This document shows positions 39,972-49,346 of a stretch of DNA of 64,000 nt, piece by piece. Location of the stretch: assembly GCF_007859675.1 (NCBI RefSeq), contig NZ_CP042305.1:3100001-3164000 (forward strand), read 5' to 3'. Source of the stretch: Humibacter ginsenosidimutans. Lineage in GTDB: Bacteria; Actinomycetota; Actinomycetes; Actinomycetales; Microbacteriaceae. Position 1 is the stretch's first letter; each line of letters starts with the position of its first letter. The notes beneath the pieces were generated by a model. It was given only the letters and a program-made list of their open reading frames with translations, made no database searches and was not told the DNA's origin. The position numbers and the translations under genes were made by a program.

Positions 39972-41521
39972 ATTCCGAAGACGTCGCCGACGTCATCGTC
40001 GTGGGCGCCGGACCGGTCGGGTCGATGGCGGCTCTGCTCGCCGACCGGCTCGGCTTGTCGGTCGTGCTGGTGGATGCCTCCACCGAGGTCTACCCGAAGC
40101 CTCGCGCCATCCACTTCGACGCCGACATCATGCGGATCTTCCAGTTCGCCGGCCTCGCCGACGAACTGGAGCCGCGAGTCCGGGCCACGTCCGGGGCGCT
40201 GCACCTCGGAGAGGACGGCGAACCGATCCGCGACTTCCGCGTGGTCGCCACCGAGGGCGACCTGGGCTGGAAGCCGCACTACATGTTCTACCAACCCGAG
40301 GTGGACAGGATGCTGCGACGGCGCGCGGAGGATGCCCCCGGCATCCACACCGCCTTCGGGTGGTCCTGCCGGTCCATTGCCGAGCTCGACGATCATGTCG
40401 TCGTCGAGCTCGGCAATGAGTCGGGCGAGGTGCGCATCGAGCGCGCCAGATATGTGATCGCCGCCGACGGATCGACGAGCACGATCCGCAAGTCGCTCGG
40501 AATCGAGCTCACCGACTACGGGTTCGATGAGCCGTGGATCGTGATCGACGCCGACGCCGACAGCGACGAGCTCGGACCCGACTACTCGATCATGTACTGC
40601 GACCCGCAGCGGCCGGCGACGTACGTGCCCGGTCCGCGCGCGCACCGCCGCTGGGAGTTCATGGTCCTTCCGGGAGAAGACAGCTCCACCCTCGCGGAGC
40701 CGGAGGTCGCGCTCAGCCTCATCCGGCAGGTGACCCCGTGGTACGACGACGGCCGACTGACCATCAGCCGAGCCGCGGTGTACCGGTTCCACGCACTCGT
40801 GGCCGACCGCTGGCGGCAGGGGCGCATCCTGCTCGCGGGCGACGCCGCGCACCAGACCCCGCCCTTCTACGGCCAGGGCATGTGCCACGGCATGCGCGAC
40901 GTGCGCAACCTCGCGTGGAAGCTGCGCGCCGTTCTGCGCGATGGTGTCCCCGACGAGCTCCTCGACAGCTACCAGGTCGAGCGCGAACCCCACGTGCGGG
41001 CCATCATCGAGCAGTCGGTCGCCAACGGCAGGTACATCTGCGTGCTCGACGTCGACGAGGCGAAGGTACGCGACGCCAGGATGCGCGAGCTCATGGAGAA
41101 CCCGGCGCCGCAAGCCCCGAAGACGTGGAAAGACCTCATTCCCGGGCTGTCCACCGGTGTGCTCGACGAGACCGGATCGTCGCCCGCGACCGGGCTGCTG
41201 TTCCCGCAGCCGTGGGTGACGGCATCCGACGGACGCCACGGTCGTCTGGACGACATCGTGGGCGACGGCTGGGTGCTGATCACCACGGCGCCGTACGCAG
41301 ACCGGGAAGCGAGCGGCCCGCCGGCGTTCGTCGTCGGGGCAGACGTCATCGACGACAGCGGAACGCTGCAGGCGTGGCTCTCCGCGTTCGACGCGGAATC
41401 CGTGCTCCTTCGGCCCGACCGCTACGTGTTCGGCGTCGCGAACGATGCAGAGGGAACGCGTGCGTTGCTGGATGCCCGTGAGGCGGCCCTGCACGGCCTG
41501 ATGGCGACGAGGGCGGAGTGA
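39968..41521 (+). CDS. FAD-dependent aromatic hydroxylase (MhpA-like)
   Basis: 517 residues of the PHBH/MhpA type. GAGPVG (13-18) is the first FAD motif, YVIAADGSTSTIRKSLGIEL the second (DG region) and LLAGDAAHQTPPFYGQGMCH the third, followed by RDVRNLAWKLRAVL. The C-terminal thioredoxin-like domain (about 400-517) is as in MhpA and phenol hydroxylases. It would add a hydroxyl next to an existing one to make the catecholic substrate of the neighbouring dioxygenases. ATGA overlap with the upstream gene. Confidence 0.88.
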   Translation: MNSEDVADVIVVGAGPVGSMAALLADRLGLSVVLVDASTEVYPKPRAIHFDADIMRIFQFAGLADELEPRVRATSGALHLGEDGEPIRDFRVVATEGDLGWKPHYMFYQPEVDRMLRRRAEDAPGIHTAFGWSCRSIAELDDHVVVELGNESGEVRIERARYVIAADGSTSTIRKSLGIELTDYGFDEPWIVIDADADSDELGPDYSIMYCDPQRPATYVPGPRAHRRWEFMVLPGEDSSTLAEPEVALSLIRQVTPWYDDGRLTISRAAVYRFHALVADRWRQGRILLAGDAAHQTPPFYGQGMCHGMRDVRNLAWKLRAVLRDGVPDELLDSYQVEREPHVRAIIEQSVANGRYICVLDVDEAKVRDARMRELMENPAPQAPKTWKDLIPGLSTGVLDETGSSPATGLLFPQPWVTASDGRHGRLDDIVGDGWVLITTAPYADREASGPPAFVVGADVIDDSGTLQAWLSAFDAESVLLRPDRYVFGVANDAEGTRALLDAREAALHGLMATRAE

Positions 41522-41562
41522 TGACGATGAGGTACGACGTGATTCGTGCGGAGGAGATCTGA
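41521..41562 (+). CDS. 13-codon leader ORF between hydroxylase and hydrolase
   Basis: ATG 41521 overlaps the hydroxylase stop (TGATG) and the frame reads MTMRYDVIRAEEI, with its stop overlapping the next ATG (TGATGG). The GGAGG of the hydrolase gene lies inside it. It could be a translational relay, or simply the spacer; no evidence of function. Confidence 0.25.
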   Translation: MTMRYDVIRAEEI

Positions 41563-42707
41563 TGGCAGCGGTGGCGGTAGAAGGCGTGGACCCGACGACG
41601 GGCAAGCGCTCGATCGAGAACGCGCGGGAGTGGCTGTACGCGCATCTCGACGAACGAGCGCACCCGTTCAACGCCATCGACGTGGATGCCGCGAGGCCCG
41701 TCGTCGACCGGCTCGAGAGCATCGAGCCCGAGGCCTGGGCCGCTGCGTGGCTCGAGGTCGCTCACCGGTTCGCCGAGCAGGCGGATGCCGCCCATCGCGA
41801 CGGTCGCACCGCTGACGAGCGTGAGGCGTGGTGGCAGGCCTACCAGTTCGCGTTCGTCGCACGGTTCCCCACTCCCATCCATCCCGCCAAGCAGGCCGCG
41901 TACGACCTCTCGAGGGAGTGGTTCCAGCGCGCCGTCGCGCTGGACGACCCCGCCGTGGAACGCGTCGCGATCCCCACAGCCGAGGGCGGAAGGGAAGGGC
42001 GTACGGAGGTCGTGTTCTACGTCGCGCGCCCCCGCGAGGTCGAGGGGCCGACGCCCGTCGCCATCGTGTGGGGCGGCATCGACATGTGGAAGGAAGAGAG
42101 CTACGTGCGCACCGCGAGCCTGCGCGGGCGCGGCGTCGCGACGATCCACATCGACATGCCCGGTGTCGGCGAGGCTCCGGTGTTCGCCGGTCCGGACGCG
42201 GAGCGCATGTGGACTCCGGTGTTCGACTGGATCGAGCGCAGCGACCTCGACGAGACCAGGGTCGGAATCGTCGGACAGTCGTTCGGCGGGTACTGGTCGA
42301 CGAAGCTGGCCCACACGCACAGGGACCGGCTGAAGGCCGCGGTCAACTGGGGTGGCGGCATCCACAAGACCTTCCAGCCGGCCTGGCAGGAGAAGTCACG
42401 CTCTGCTGGCACCTATCTGATGGATCTCGGCCCGTCTCGGGCGCGCATTTTCGGCGAGCACACGTTCGACGAGTACATCGCCAGGTGTCCCGAGCTGTCG
42501 CTGCTCGATCAGGGCGTGCTGGATCAGCCGTGCTGCCCGCTGCTGCTGGTCAACGGCATCGACGACCAGCAGAACGATGCGACAGACATCCACCTCGCGC
42601 TCGAGCACGGCGACCCCAAGACGGCGCGGCTGTTCCCGGGAGGACACATGGGCAGAGGACCCGTGGGCCCGACGGTCATCAACTGGCTGGTGAATCAGCT
42701 CAGCTGA
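41562..42707 (+). CDS. Alpha/beta hydrolase (FrsA / DHPON hydrolase-like)
   Basis: 381 residues. The N-terminal helical cap (about 1-120) is followed by the alpha/beta core with PVAIVWGGIDMWKEESYVRT, nucleophile elbow VGIVGQSFGGYWSTKLAHTH (Ser in GQSFGG), an acid in the LLLVNGIDDQQNDATDIHLA segment and His in FPGGHMGRGPVGPTVI. Family members include C-C bond hydrolases such as 2,6-dihydroxypseudooxynicotine hydrolase, so hydrolysis of a ring-cleavage product is plausible. Good ribosome site GGAGGAGATCTG. Confidence 0.82.
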   Translation: MAAVAVEGVDPTTGKRSIENAREWLYAHLDERAHPFNAIDVDAARPVVDRLESIEPEAWAAAWLEVAHRFAEQADAAHRDGRTADEREAWWQAYQFAFVARFPTPIHPAKQAAYDLSREWFQRAVALDDPAVERVAIPTAEGGREGRTEVVFYVARPREVEGPTPVAIVWGGIDMWKEESYVRTASLRGRGVATIHIDMPGVGEAPVFAGPDAERMWTPVFDWIERSDLDETRVGIVGQSFGGYWSTKLAHTHRDRLKAAVNWGGGIHKTFQPAWQEKSRSAGTYLMDLGPSRARIFGEHTFDEYIARCPELSLLDQGVLDQPCCPLLLVNGIDDQQNDATDIHLALEHGDPKTARLFPGGHMGRGPVGPTVINWLVNQLS

Positions 42708-42771
42708 GGCATGGCTGACATGCCATAGCGCTCTGCGCTACAGGGGTGGAGGCGATGGGGCCTCCGTCCCC
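42708..42771. other. Three consecutive hairpins upstream of the transporter gene
   Basis: GGCATG/CATGCC (42708-42724), TAGCGC/GCGCTA (42726-42740) and GGGG-GGAGGC/GCCTCC-CCCC (42743-42771) follow one another with hardly a gap. The last is a strong hairpin without T-run. They may form a terminator/antiterminator or an mRNA processing region between the hydrolase and MFS genes. Confidence 0.5.
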
Positions 42772-42800
42772 GACATACCCGAGCAGGCAAAGGAGCCCGC

Positions 42801-44018
42801 ATGTCCACCGCAACCGCACCCGTTCCCCGTACCCGCACCTCGTCGACAGGACAGGGCGCCGTGCTGCTCGCCGCAGCCTGCATGCCGATCCTGGGGTCGA
42901 CATCCATCGCCCCCGTGCAGCCCGCCATGGTCGCAGCGTTTCCCGATCAGGCGGGGGCCGAGGTCCTGGTCGGGCTGATCCTAACCGCCCCGGCCCTCGT
43001 GATCGGCCTCACCGCACTCTTCGCGGGCCGGCTCATCGACCGCGTCGGGCGCAAGCGGGTGCTGGTCATCGCGCTGTTCGCCTATGCGGTCGTCGGAACG
43101 GCGCCGCTCTGGCTGCCCACGCTGCAGGCGATCCTCATCTCTCGGGTCGCGGTCGGCCTCGCCGAGGCGGCGATCTTCTCGTCGTCGATGGCGACGATCA
43201 CCGACCTCTTCGACGGGCACCGACGCGCCCGCTACTTCGGCCTGCTCAACCTGGTGACCGGGCTGGCCGCCGTGGTCTTCATCGCGCTCTCCGGCGCGCT
43301 CGGTGACGCGAACTGGCGTGCGCCGTTCTGGCTCTATCTGCTGGCGCTCCCGCTGGGGATCGTCGCGGCCATCGTCTTGAAGAAGGACCGCCCCCGCACC
43401 GAACGGCAGGCGCTTCCACCGGTTCAGTGGCGTCGGCTGCTGGCGCCCATCCTGTTCACCCTGCTCGGCGGCGCCGTCTTCTATGTGCCGGTCGCGATGC
43501 TGTCGTTCCGTCTTTCGGAGCTGGGCGTCAGTCAGACCTCCGCCATCGGTGCGATCAGCGCCGGAGCGGCGCTCGCACTCGCCCTGGCGTCACTGGGCTT
43601 CCCCGCTCTGCTGCGACGGATTCCGCGCATCCTGTTGGCCGCGGCGTTCGCGGTGCTCGGCGTCGGACTGCTGCTGATCGGCCTCTCGACGGCGCTTCCC
43701 GTCGTGATCGTGGGCGCAGTGGTCGCCAACGCCGGTGGCGGAATCCTGCTCTCGACACTGCAGACCTGGATCGTGCAGGGGCTTCCCTACGAGCAGCGCG
43801 GGCGAGCATCGGGGGCCTCGACGGCCGGACTATTCGTCGGACAGTTCCTCGCCCCCTTGCTGGTTTTCGCCATCGCGGGAGCGACGGGGCTCGGCCCCGC
43901 CATCGCGATCGCCGGGGCCTGCGGTCTGCTCGCCGCGGTGGCAGGCGTGTTCGTGGGCCGGATCCGCACCGATCAGGCGGAGCGGTCGGAGCAGCCGGTG
44001 CACGCGGCCGCCGAGTGA
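42801..44018 (+). CDS. MFS transporter in the catabolic cluster
   Basis: 405 residues with 12 predicted spans and the MFS motif A LFAGRLIDRVGRKRVLVIAL in loop 2-3; the end is a short cytoplasmic tail. The context suggests uptake of an aromatic acid or export of intermediates; the family alone does not tell. The ribosome site AAAGGAG precedes the ATG. Confidence 0.85.
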   Translation: MSTATAPVPRTRTSSTGQGAVLLAAACMPILGSTSIAPVQPAMVAAFPDQAGAEVLVGLILTAPALVIGLTALFAGRLIDRVGRKRVLVIALFAYAVVGTAPLWLPTLQAILISRVAVGLAEAAIFSSSMATITDLFDGHRRARYFGLLNLVTGLAAVVFIALSGALGDANWRAPFWLYLLALPLGIVAAIVLKKDRPRTERQALPPVQWRRLLAPILFTLLGGAVFYVPVAMLSFRLSELGVSQTSAIGAISAGAALALALASLGFPALLRRIPRILLAAAFAVLGVGLLLIGLSTALPVVIVGAVVANAGGGILLSTLQTWIVQGLPYEQRGRASGASTAGLFVGQFLAPLLVFAIAGATGLGPAIAIAGACGLLAAVAGVFVGRIRTDQAERSEQPVHAAAE

Positions 44019-44053
44019 AGTCCTCGAATGACGTCCACTGACGAAGGAGTGTG

Positions 44054-44760
44054 ATGGCCACCAAGATCTGGCCGACGGCGGCGGACGCTCTCGCCGCGTC
44101 GTGCGCGACGGCATGACTGTCGCAGTCGGCGGCTTCGGCCTCTCGGGCAATCCCACCAGCCTGATCACCGCTTTGCGCGACACGGGCGTGCGCGACCTGA
44201 CCATCGTGAGCAACAACATGGGCGTCGACGGCAAGGGGCTCGGGTTGCTCCTCGAGAGCGGGCAGGTGAGCCGGGTGCTCGCGTCGTACGTCGGCGAGAA
44301 CCGGCTGTTCGCGCAGAAGTTCCTCGACGGAGGACTCGACGTGGAGTTCGTGCCGCAGGGGACGCTCGCCGAGCGGCTGCGGGCGGGCGGGGCGGGCATC
44401 CCGGCGTTCTACACGCCGACCGGCGTCGGAACGCCCGTCGCGGAGGGAAAGTCGGCGACCGTGTTCGACGGAGTGCGCTGCATTCTCGAGCGGGGCATCC
44501 ACGCCGATGTCGCGCTGGTGCACGCGCACTCCGCCGACGCGGAAGGCAACCTGCGGTACCGCCTGACGGCCCGCAACTTCAACCCGCTCGTCGCCACCGC
44601 GGGCACGGTGACGATCGCCGAGGCGGAGGAGGTGCTGACGGGTTATCTGGAACCGGACGACATCCACACGCCCGGCATCTACGTGCAGCGCCTCGTGGCG
44701 GCCGAGATCCGGGAGAAGGACATCGAGCAGAGGACGGTGCGGCCTCGTGTGGACGCGTGA
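44054..44760 (+). pseudogene. 3-oxoacid CoA-transferase alpha subunit, N-terminal frameshift
   Basis: The native start ATG 44054 behind AAGGAGTG reads MATKIWPTAADALAA, then the frame is lost and stops at 44116. The rest of the protein continues one base out of register from 44101 as VRDGMTVAVGGFGLSGNPTS to the stop at 44760. In homologues the joined text would read ADALAAVVRDGMT, so a single G has been lost near 44098. Translation could restart at GTG 44101 (219 residues, lacking about 16 residues), but the start has no good ribosome site. The rest (YTPTGVGTPVAEGK, NFNPLVATAGTVTIAEAEEV) is intact, so decay is recent or the base is a sequence error. Confidence 0.75.
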
Positions 44761-45394
44761 CGAGATGGCCGCGATCGCGGCGGAAGACCTCGAAGACGGG
44801 CAGTATGTGAACCTGGGCATCGGCATCCCGACGCTCGTCGCCAATCATCTGCCCGCTGGCGTGAATGTCACGCTGCAGAGCGAGAACGGCATTCTCGGCA
44901 TGGGGCCCTTCCCCTATGAGGGCGACGAGGATGCCGACCTCATCAACGCGGGCAAGCAGACGGTCACGCTGTTGCCCGGTGCCGCGATCTTCGACTCGGC
45001 CACGTCGTTCGGGATGATCCGAGGCGGCCATGTGCAGACCGCGGTGCTCGGTGCGCTGCAGGTCTCGGGACGCGGCGACCTCGCGAACTGGACAGTGCCG
45101 GGCAAGCTCGTGAAGGGCATGGGCGGCGCGATGGATCTGGTGGCAGGGACGCCGCGCGTGATCGTCATCACCGAGCACGTCGCGAAAGACGGAACGCCCA
45201 AGATCGTCGAGGAGTGCTCCATGCCCTTGACCGGTGCGGGCGTCGTCGACCGGATCATCACCGACCGCGCCGTGTTCGACGTGACAGCGCACGGATTGGT
45301 GCTGCGGCGAGTCGCGCCGGGGCACGACATCGACGAGCTCCGCGCGATCACGGATGCCGCCTTCAGTGTGGCCGGGGAGGGCGCGGCGGGCTGA
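44747..45394 (+). CDS. 3-oxoacid CoA-transferase beta subunit
   Basis: 215 residues from GTG 44747, overlapping the alpha subunit by 14 bases. The catalytic Glu lies in [20 protein letters not shown] (SENG motif), preceded by [20 protein letters not shown] and followed by [20 protein letters not shown] and [20 protein letters not shown], all hallmarks of this family. With alpha it would move CoA from succinyl-CoA to acetoacetate or 3-oxoadipate. The BKACE gene upstream makes acetoacetate the likelier partner. Confidence 0.9.
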   Translation: MWTRDEMAAIAAEDLEDGQYVNLGIGIPTLVANHLPAGVNVTLQSENGILGMGPFPYEGDEDADLINAGKQTVTLLPGAAIFDSATSFGMIRGGHVQTAVLGALQVSGRGDLANWTVPGKLVKGMGGAMDLVAGTPRVIVITEHVAKDGTPKIVEECSMPLTGAGVVDRIITDRAVFDVTAHGLVLRRVAPGHDIDELRAITDAAFSVAGEGAAG

Positions 45395-45412
45395 CGCGAC
45401 CGTTCCGTCTGC

Positions 45413-45436
45413 GACGCGGCATGCCCGCGTCCTTTT
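45413..45436 (+). terminator. Rho-independent terminator after the catabolic cluster
   Basis: GACGCGG and CCGCGTC pair around CATGC and are followed by CTTTT on the + strand, 18 bases past the CoA-transferase stop. Closes the rightward aromatic cluster. Confidence 0.7.
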
Positions 45437-45622
45437 GTCGTGCCCGGAATCTGCTTCTGGATGCTGTGACCGCCGACTGCGAGGATCTCGCGGTCCCGCT
45501 GTCGGCGACGCGGCTGTCCGTTGCTGTAACCCGATGTCGTGTGCCGCGGCTCTCGGGTGATGTGCTCCCGGGAACGGGGATCTCTGCCTCCACCATTGCG
45601 GTGAAGCGCTGCCTGCCGTATT

Positions 45623-45639
45623 AATTAAAACGGAACCTG
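45623..45639 (+). promoter_or_regulatory. Probable ROK operator upstream of the glycosidase gene
   Basis: AATTAAAACGGAACCTG differs at two of 17 positions from the element at 50578-50594 upstream of the ABC operon. An AT-rich TAAATA lies just after. It is the likely binding site of the ROK protein encoded in this locus. Confidence 0.6.
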
Positions 45640-45680
45640 AATAAATAGAGCTCTGTCGACACTCGAGGAGGAGTGGATCA

Positions 45681-48600
45681 ATGAAGGGTCTCGTCGCGAC
45701 AATTGTCGTCGGGGTGTTGAGCATGGGAGCGCTGGTCGCCCCCGCAAGCACGACGTCCGCTCACCAGAACTCGACCGCAAAGGCGCCTGGCGGTACGGCG
45801 GCCGTTGCAACCACGGCGACTCCAGGCGACGCATCCGAACGAACCGTGACGTTCACCGATACGCACGAGGTGCTGCACGGCAACCCGTATACGGGCACGG
45901 CGTTCGACATCAACAGTCCTCAGACGGCGACGAGCAAGGGCTACACGTTCACCACCGATCCGGCGATCACGGACTTCATCGAGGGACGCAAGCGCATTCC
46001 GCACGATGCGGACATCGTTCGTGTGCAGGTCGCATGGGCCGACTTCGAGCCTGGAGCGAACAAGTTCTCTTGGCATCGATTCGACCAGTTCATGAAGCGC
46101 ATCAATCAGCAGGGCAAGACAGCGGAGATCCAATTGCTGATGTCCGATGCGCCCGACACGAAGAACGATCCTGGAGTGTTCCCGTACCAGTACCCGCCCG
46201 CCTGGCTGTTCGACGTGGAGAAGGCACCGTATCGCCTCGCGCAATACAACGGGCAGTACTACTCGAAGCAGCCGCTGTATTACAGCCCGATCTACCTGAA
46301 CGCGCTGTCGAAGGCCGTGCACGCCTTCGCCAAGCGCTACGACGGCAACACGGGCATCGCCTGGGTCGACCTGCGGGCCTTCTCGCTGTTCGGCGAATGG
46401 TCGGGCTGGAACGACGCATTGAACTTCCCCTGGCCCGATGATGCGACACGCACCAAGACCCTGCACGCCATTCTCGGCATCTACAGTTCTGCCTTCCGCA
46501 AGACGATGGTCATGATGCAGAATGCCGGGGCGAACGTCGACGCGAACGACGCTGCTGCCGACACACAGGCCAAACGTTTCACTGCCTACGGATACGACGT
46601 GGCGGCCGCGAACAAGAACTGGGGCTTCCGCTCCGACACCGTGAACAGTGCCTTCCCCTGGATGCAGTACGACACGAGTGGCGAGAGTTCGTACATCAAT
46701 CGGCTGGAACGCCGCGACCACATCCAGGTCTCCGAGGGATCGACCTGGAACAGCAGCATCATGATCAACAATCCGCGCCTGGTCGTGAAGAACGCGATCG
46801 AGGCGTACCACTCGAACCTGCAGGGCATCAACAACACCAGCTTCGCGAACTGGGATGCCATGAAGAAGGCGTACGGGGAGTGGTTCACCACCCTCGCTCG
46901 CTATTCCGGATACCGGTTCCTCATGCAGCAGGCCACATACAGCGATCGAGTGAAGGCGGGCGGCACACTGAACCTGGCGCAGATCTGGACCAATAACGGC
47001 GCAGGGTTCAGCCCGAAGAAGTACCCGCTGAAGGTCTATCTGCTCGATTCGTCGAGCGGACGGGTCGTCTGGAGCGGCACAGACGCGTCCGTCGATGAGA
47101 CCACGTGGTTCAAGGGCGACGCCGACCAGGTGCGTTCCTCGTTCAAGCTCCCGAACAGCCTTCGTGCCGGAAAGTACACACTGGCCGTGGCCATGGTCGA
47201 TTCGACCGGGAAGCCGCGTATCGAACTGGCCATGCCGAACGGCAAGAACAAGATCTATCCCGTCGGTCCGGTGACTGTCGCGGCGTCCGCGCCGACTGCC
47301 GTCGCGCAGGCTGCGCAGGCGCAGTTCCGAGTGGAGGGTGAGGACTACACGGGCGCCCAGGGCGCATACGGTGTCGAGCCTCCAGCCGAGGGCGGCTTCG
47401 GCGCGCTCTACATGGGTCAGGCGGGTGACTGGGCGGAGTACGGCAACGTCGAGGTGCCGACGACCGGCACCTACCGAGTCGAGTTCCGGGTATCGGCCTC
47501 GCAGGGCGACCACTTCAGCGTCCAGGTCGACGGCAAGGACGCCCTGGGTTCCATCGCCACACCCGATACCGGCGGATACAACGTGTACAGCACGATCGAA
47601 CGCGAGCTTCCGCTCACCGCGGGCAGGCACACCATCAAGCTGGTGCGCGACGACGGCAGCTGGTTCTTCGTGAACTGGATGCGCTTCACACTCGCGAACC
47701 CCGACGAATTCACGATCCAGGCGGAGTCGGCCACGGACCAGAGCGGCACGTGGTTGAAGGCGCTCGATGATGTGGATGACGACGGGACGCCGGGCGTCTC
47801 CGTGATCGACTCAGGGGACTGGCTGAGCTACGACAACGTCGACGTCGCTGCAACAGCCACGTACCTCATGCAGTTCCGGTATTCCACGACCAACAGCGAC
47901 CCGCTGTCGTTCCGTCTCGAAGTGGATGGCAAGGATGCCACGGGCGCGTTGTCGCTCGAACCGACCGGCGGTGTGACCACGGCCAAGACGGAGAACTTCT
48001 TCGTGCCGCTGAAGGCGGGAACGCACACGCTCAAGGTGGTCTGGATCTCGGCGAGTTCCAACATCGTGTGGAACTGGATGCGATTCGACCGGCAGGGCGA
48101 CTACCACGCGACCATCGCGGCCGGCGACTACAACATGCAGTGGAACCTCGCGAAGGAGTACAGCTGGGACGGCCCCGACACCGGCGTCGTCAGCGGCACC
48201 TACCACGACGACGGCAAGCCTGTCGCGGCCGTCGGGAGCATCGACCAGCAGGACTACCTGCGCTACGAGAACATCGACGTACCGTACACGGGGTACTACA
48301 AGCTCGATCTGCGCGTCGCGTCCGACGAAGCGCAGCGGCTGCAGTTCGACGTCGACGGCGACGCCACCACGGTGAACGTGCCGGACACGGGCGGGGACGG
48401 CCACTTCGAAGACGTTTCCACCTGGGTGGCGATGACGGCGGGCATCCACAATCTGCGGTTCATCGGCGAGAGCGCACGCACGAGTGCGGGCGTGCTGTTC
48501 GAGAAGTTCGGCCTCACGGCGACCACCGACGTGCTGAAGGCAGTGAGCGCAGCCGGACCCAGCTCGTTGACGGTCGGTGACACCGGCACGTTGACGGCCA

Positions 48601-49178
48601 CTGAGATCAGCATGGACGGCACGCGCACGCCCGTCACCGACGGTGTCATCTACTCGTCCTCAGATGATTCCGTCGCCACTGTCGCGTCGGATGGCACGAT
48701 CACCGCGAAGGGGTGGGGCACGGCGTCGCTCACGGTCTCGTTGGACGGTCTGACCTCGAGCGTGACGGTCACCGTCACGGACCCGAGCGTCACTCTCACC
48801 ACGGTCAACGACACGGATGCGTCAATCACCTACTCGGGCGACTGGGGGTACAACGGTGAGCGCGACCTCGGAGACTTCGATGACGACGTGCACTACGCCA
48901 CGACAGCGGGCGACTACGCCGAATACACATTCACAGGCACAGGCGTGGCGCTTCTGACCGAGCGTTTTCGCGACATGGGCAACACCGACATCTCGATCGA
49001 CGGCGTGAAGCGAGCCACGGTGAACTGCAACACATCGCTCCGAATGGTGCAGCAGCCGGTGTTCGTCGTGCGCGACCTCGCGCCCGGAGAGCACACCATC
49101 CGTGTGACGAACAGCGACGATTCCGGGAGACTCACCATCGTCGACGCGTTCATCGTGCAGCAGCCGAAGACGTCATAG
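45681..49178 (+). CDS. Large secreted glycosidase-like protein with CBM6-like modules
   Basis: 1165 residues with a signal peptide (about 1-27). Residues about 55-420 resemble a (beta/alpha)8 glycoside hydrolase of the GH42/DUF4832 type: VRVQVAWADFEPGANKFSWH, then AWVDLRAFSLFGEWSGWN with Glu239 as a candidate acid/base, and HIQVSEGSTWN. A beta-sandwich (about 425-535) follows, then three CBM6-like modules (548-672, 676-804, 808-935), a bacterial Ig-like BID2 domain (about 940-1012) and a C-terminal beta-sandwich (1015-1165). It has no anchor, so it is probably released. It lies in the ROK/ABC locus and has its own operator, so it would produce the sugar for that importer. The substrate is unknown. 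Confidence 0.78.
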   Translation: MKGLVATIVVGVLSMGALVAPASTTSAHQNSTAKAPGGTAAVATTATPGDASERTVTFTDTHEVLHGNPYTGTAFDINSPQTATSKGYTFTTDPAITDFIEGRKRIPHDADIVRVQVAWADFEPGANKFSWHRFDQFMKRINQQGKTAEIQLLMSDAPDTKNDPGVFPYQYPPAWLFDVEKAPYRLAQYNGQYYSKQPLYYSPIYLNALSKAVHAFAKRYDGNTGIAWVDLRAFSLFGEWSGWNDALNFPWPDDATRTKTLHAILGIYSSAFRKTMVMMQNAGANVDANDAAADTQAKRFTAYGYDVAAANKNWGFRSDTVNSAFPWMQYDTSGESSYINRLERRDHIQVSEGSTWNSSIMINNPRLVVKNAIEAYHSNLQGINNTSFANWDAMKKAYGEWFTTLARYSGYRFLMQQATYSDRVKAGGTLNLAQIWTNNGAGFSPKKYPLKVYLLDSSSGRVVWSGTDASVDETTWFKGDADQVRSSFKLPNSLRAGKYTLAVAMVDSTGKPRIELAMPNGKNKIYPVGPVTVAASAPTAVAQAAQAQFRVEGEDYTGAQGAYGVEPPAEGGFGALYMGQAGDWAEYGNVEVPTTGTYRVEFRVSASQGDHFSVQVDGKDALGSIATPDTGGYNVYSTIERELPLTAGRHTIKLVRDDGSWFFVNWMRFTLANPDEFTIQAESATDQSGTWLKALDDVDDDGTPGVSVIDSGDWLSYDNVDVAATATYLMQFRYSTTNSDPLSFRLEVDGKDATGALSLEPTGGVTTAKTENFFVPLKAGTHTLKVVWISASSNIVWNWMRFDRQGDYHATIAAGDYNMQWNLAKEYSWDGPDTGVVSGTYHDDGKPVAAVGSIDQQDYLRYENIDVPYTGYYKLDLRVASDEAQRLQFDVDGDATTVNVPDTGGDGHFEDVSTWVAMTAGIHNLRFIGESARTSAGVLFEKFGLTATTDVLKAVSAAGPSSLTVGDTGTLTATEISMDGTRTPVTDGVIYSSSDDSVATVASDGTITAKGWGTASLTVSLDGLTSSVTVTVTDPSVTLTTVNDTDASITYSGDWGYNGERDLGDFDDDVHYATTAGDYAEYTFTGTGVALLTERFRDMGNTDISIDGVKRATVNCNTSLRMVQQPVFVVRDLAPGEHTIRVTNSDDSGRLTIVDAFIVQQPKTS

Positions 49179-49196
49179 TCCGGGGTGGGGAGAGGA

Positions 49197-49232
49197 GTGC
49201 GGATGCCTGCCTGCTGCGGCGGGCATCCGCAC
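49197..49232. terminator. Bidirectional hairpin terminator between convergent genes
   Basis: GTGCGGATGCC and GGCATCCGCAC pair perfectly over 11 bp around a 14-nt loop, between the glycosidase gene and the convergent ROK gene. Confidence 0.7.
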
Positions 49233-49346
49233 CTGCTCTCGTGCCATCAGCTGCCCGATGGCGCGAGGTGCTGCCGCGTCGCGTACGGAGCCCGGTCGGT
49301 CATGCCGGGCATTCGTGCGCGACGTGGCGTGACAGCGAGCGACGTG

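Noticed and set aside
45678..47630. 650-codon leftward frame antisense to the glycosidase gene
   Set aside because: GC-rich shadow frame with Arg/Val/Asp-rich text and no domain; the + strand protein has a signal peptide and modules.
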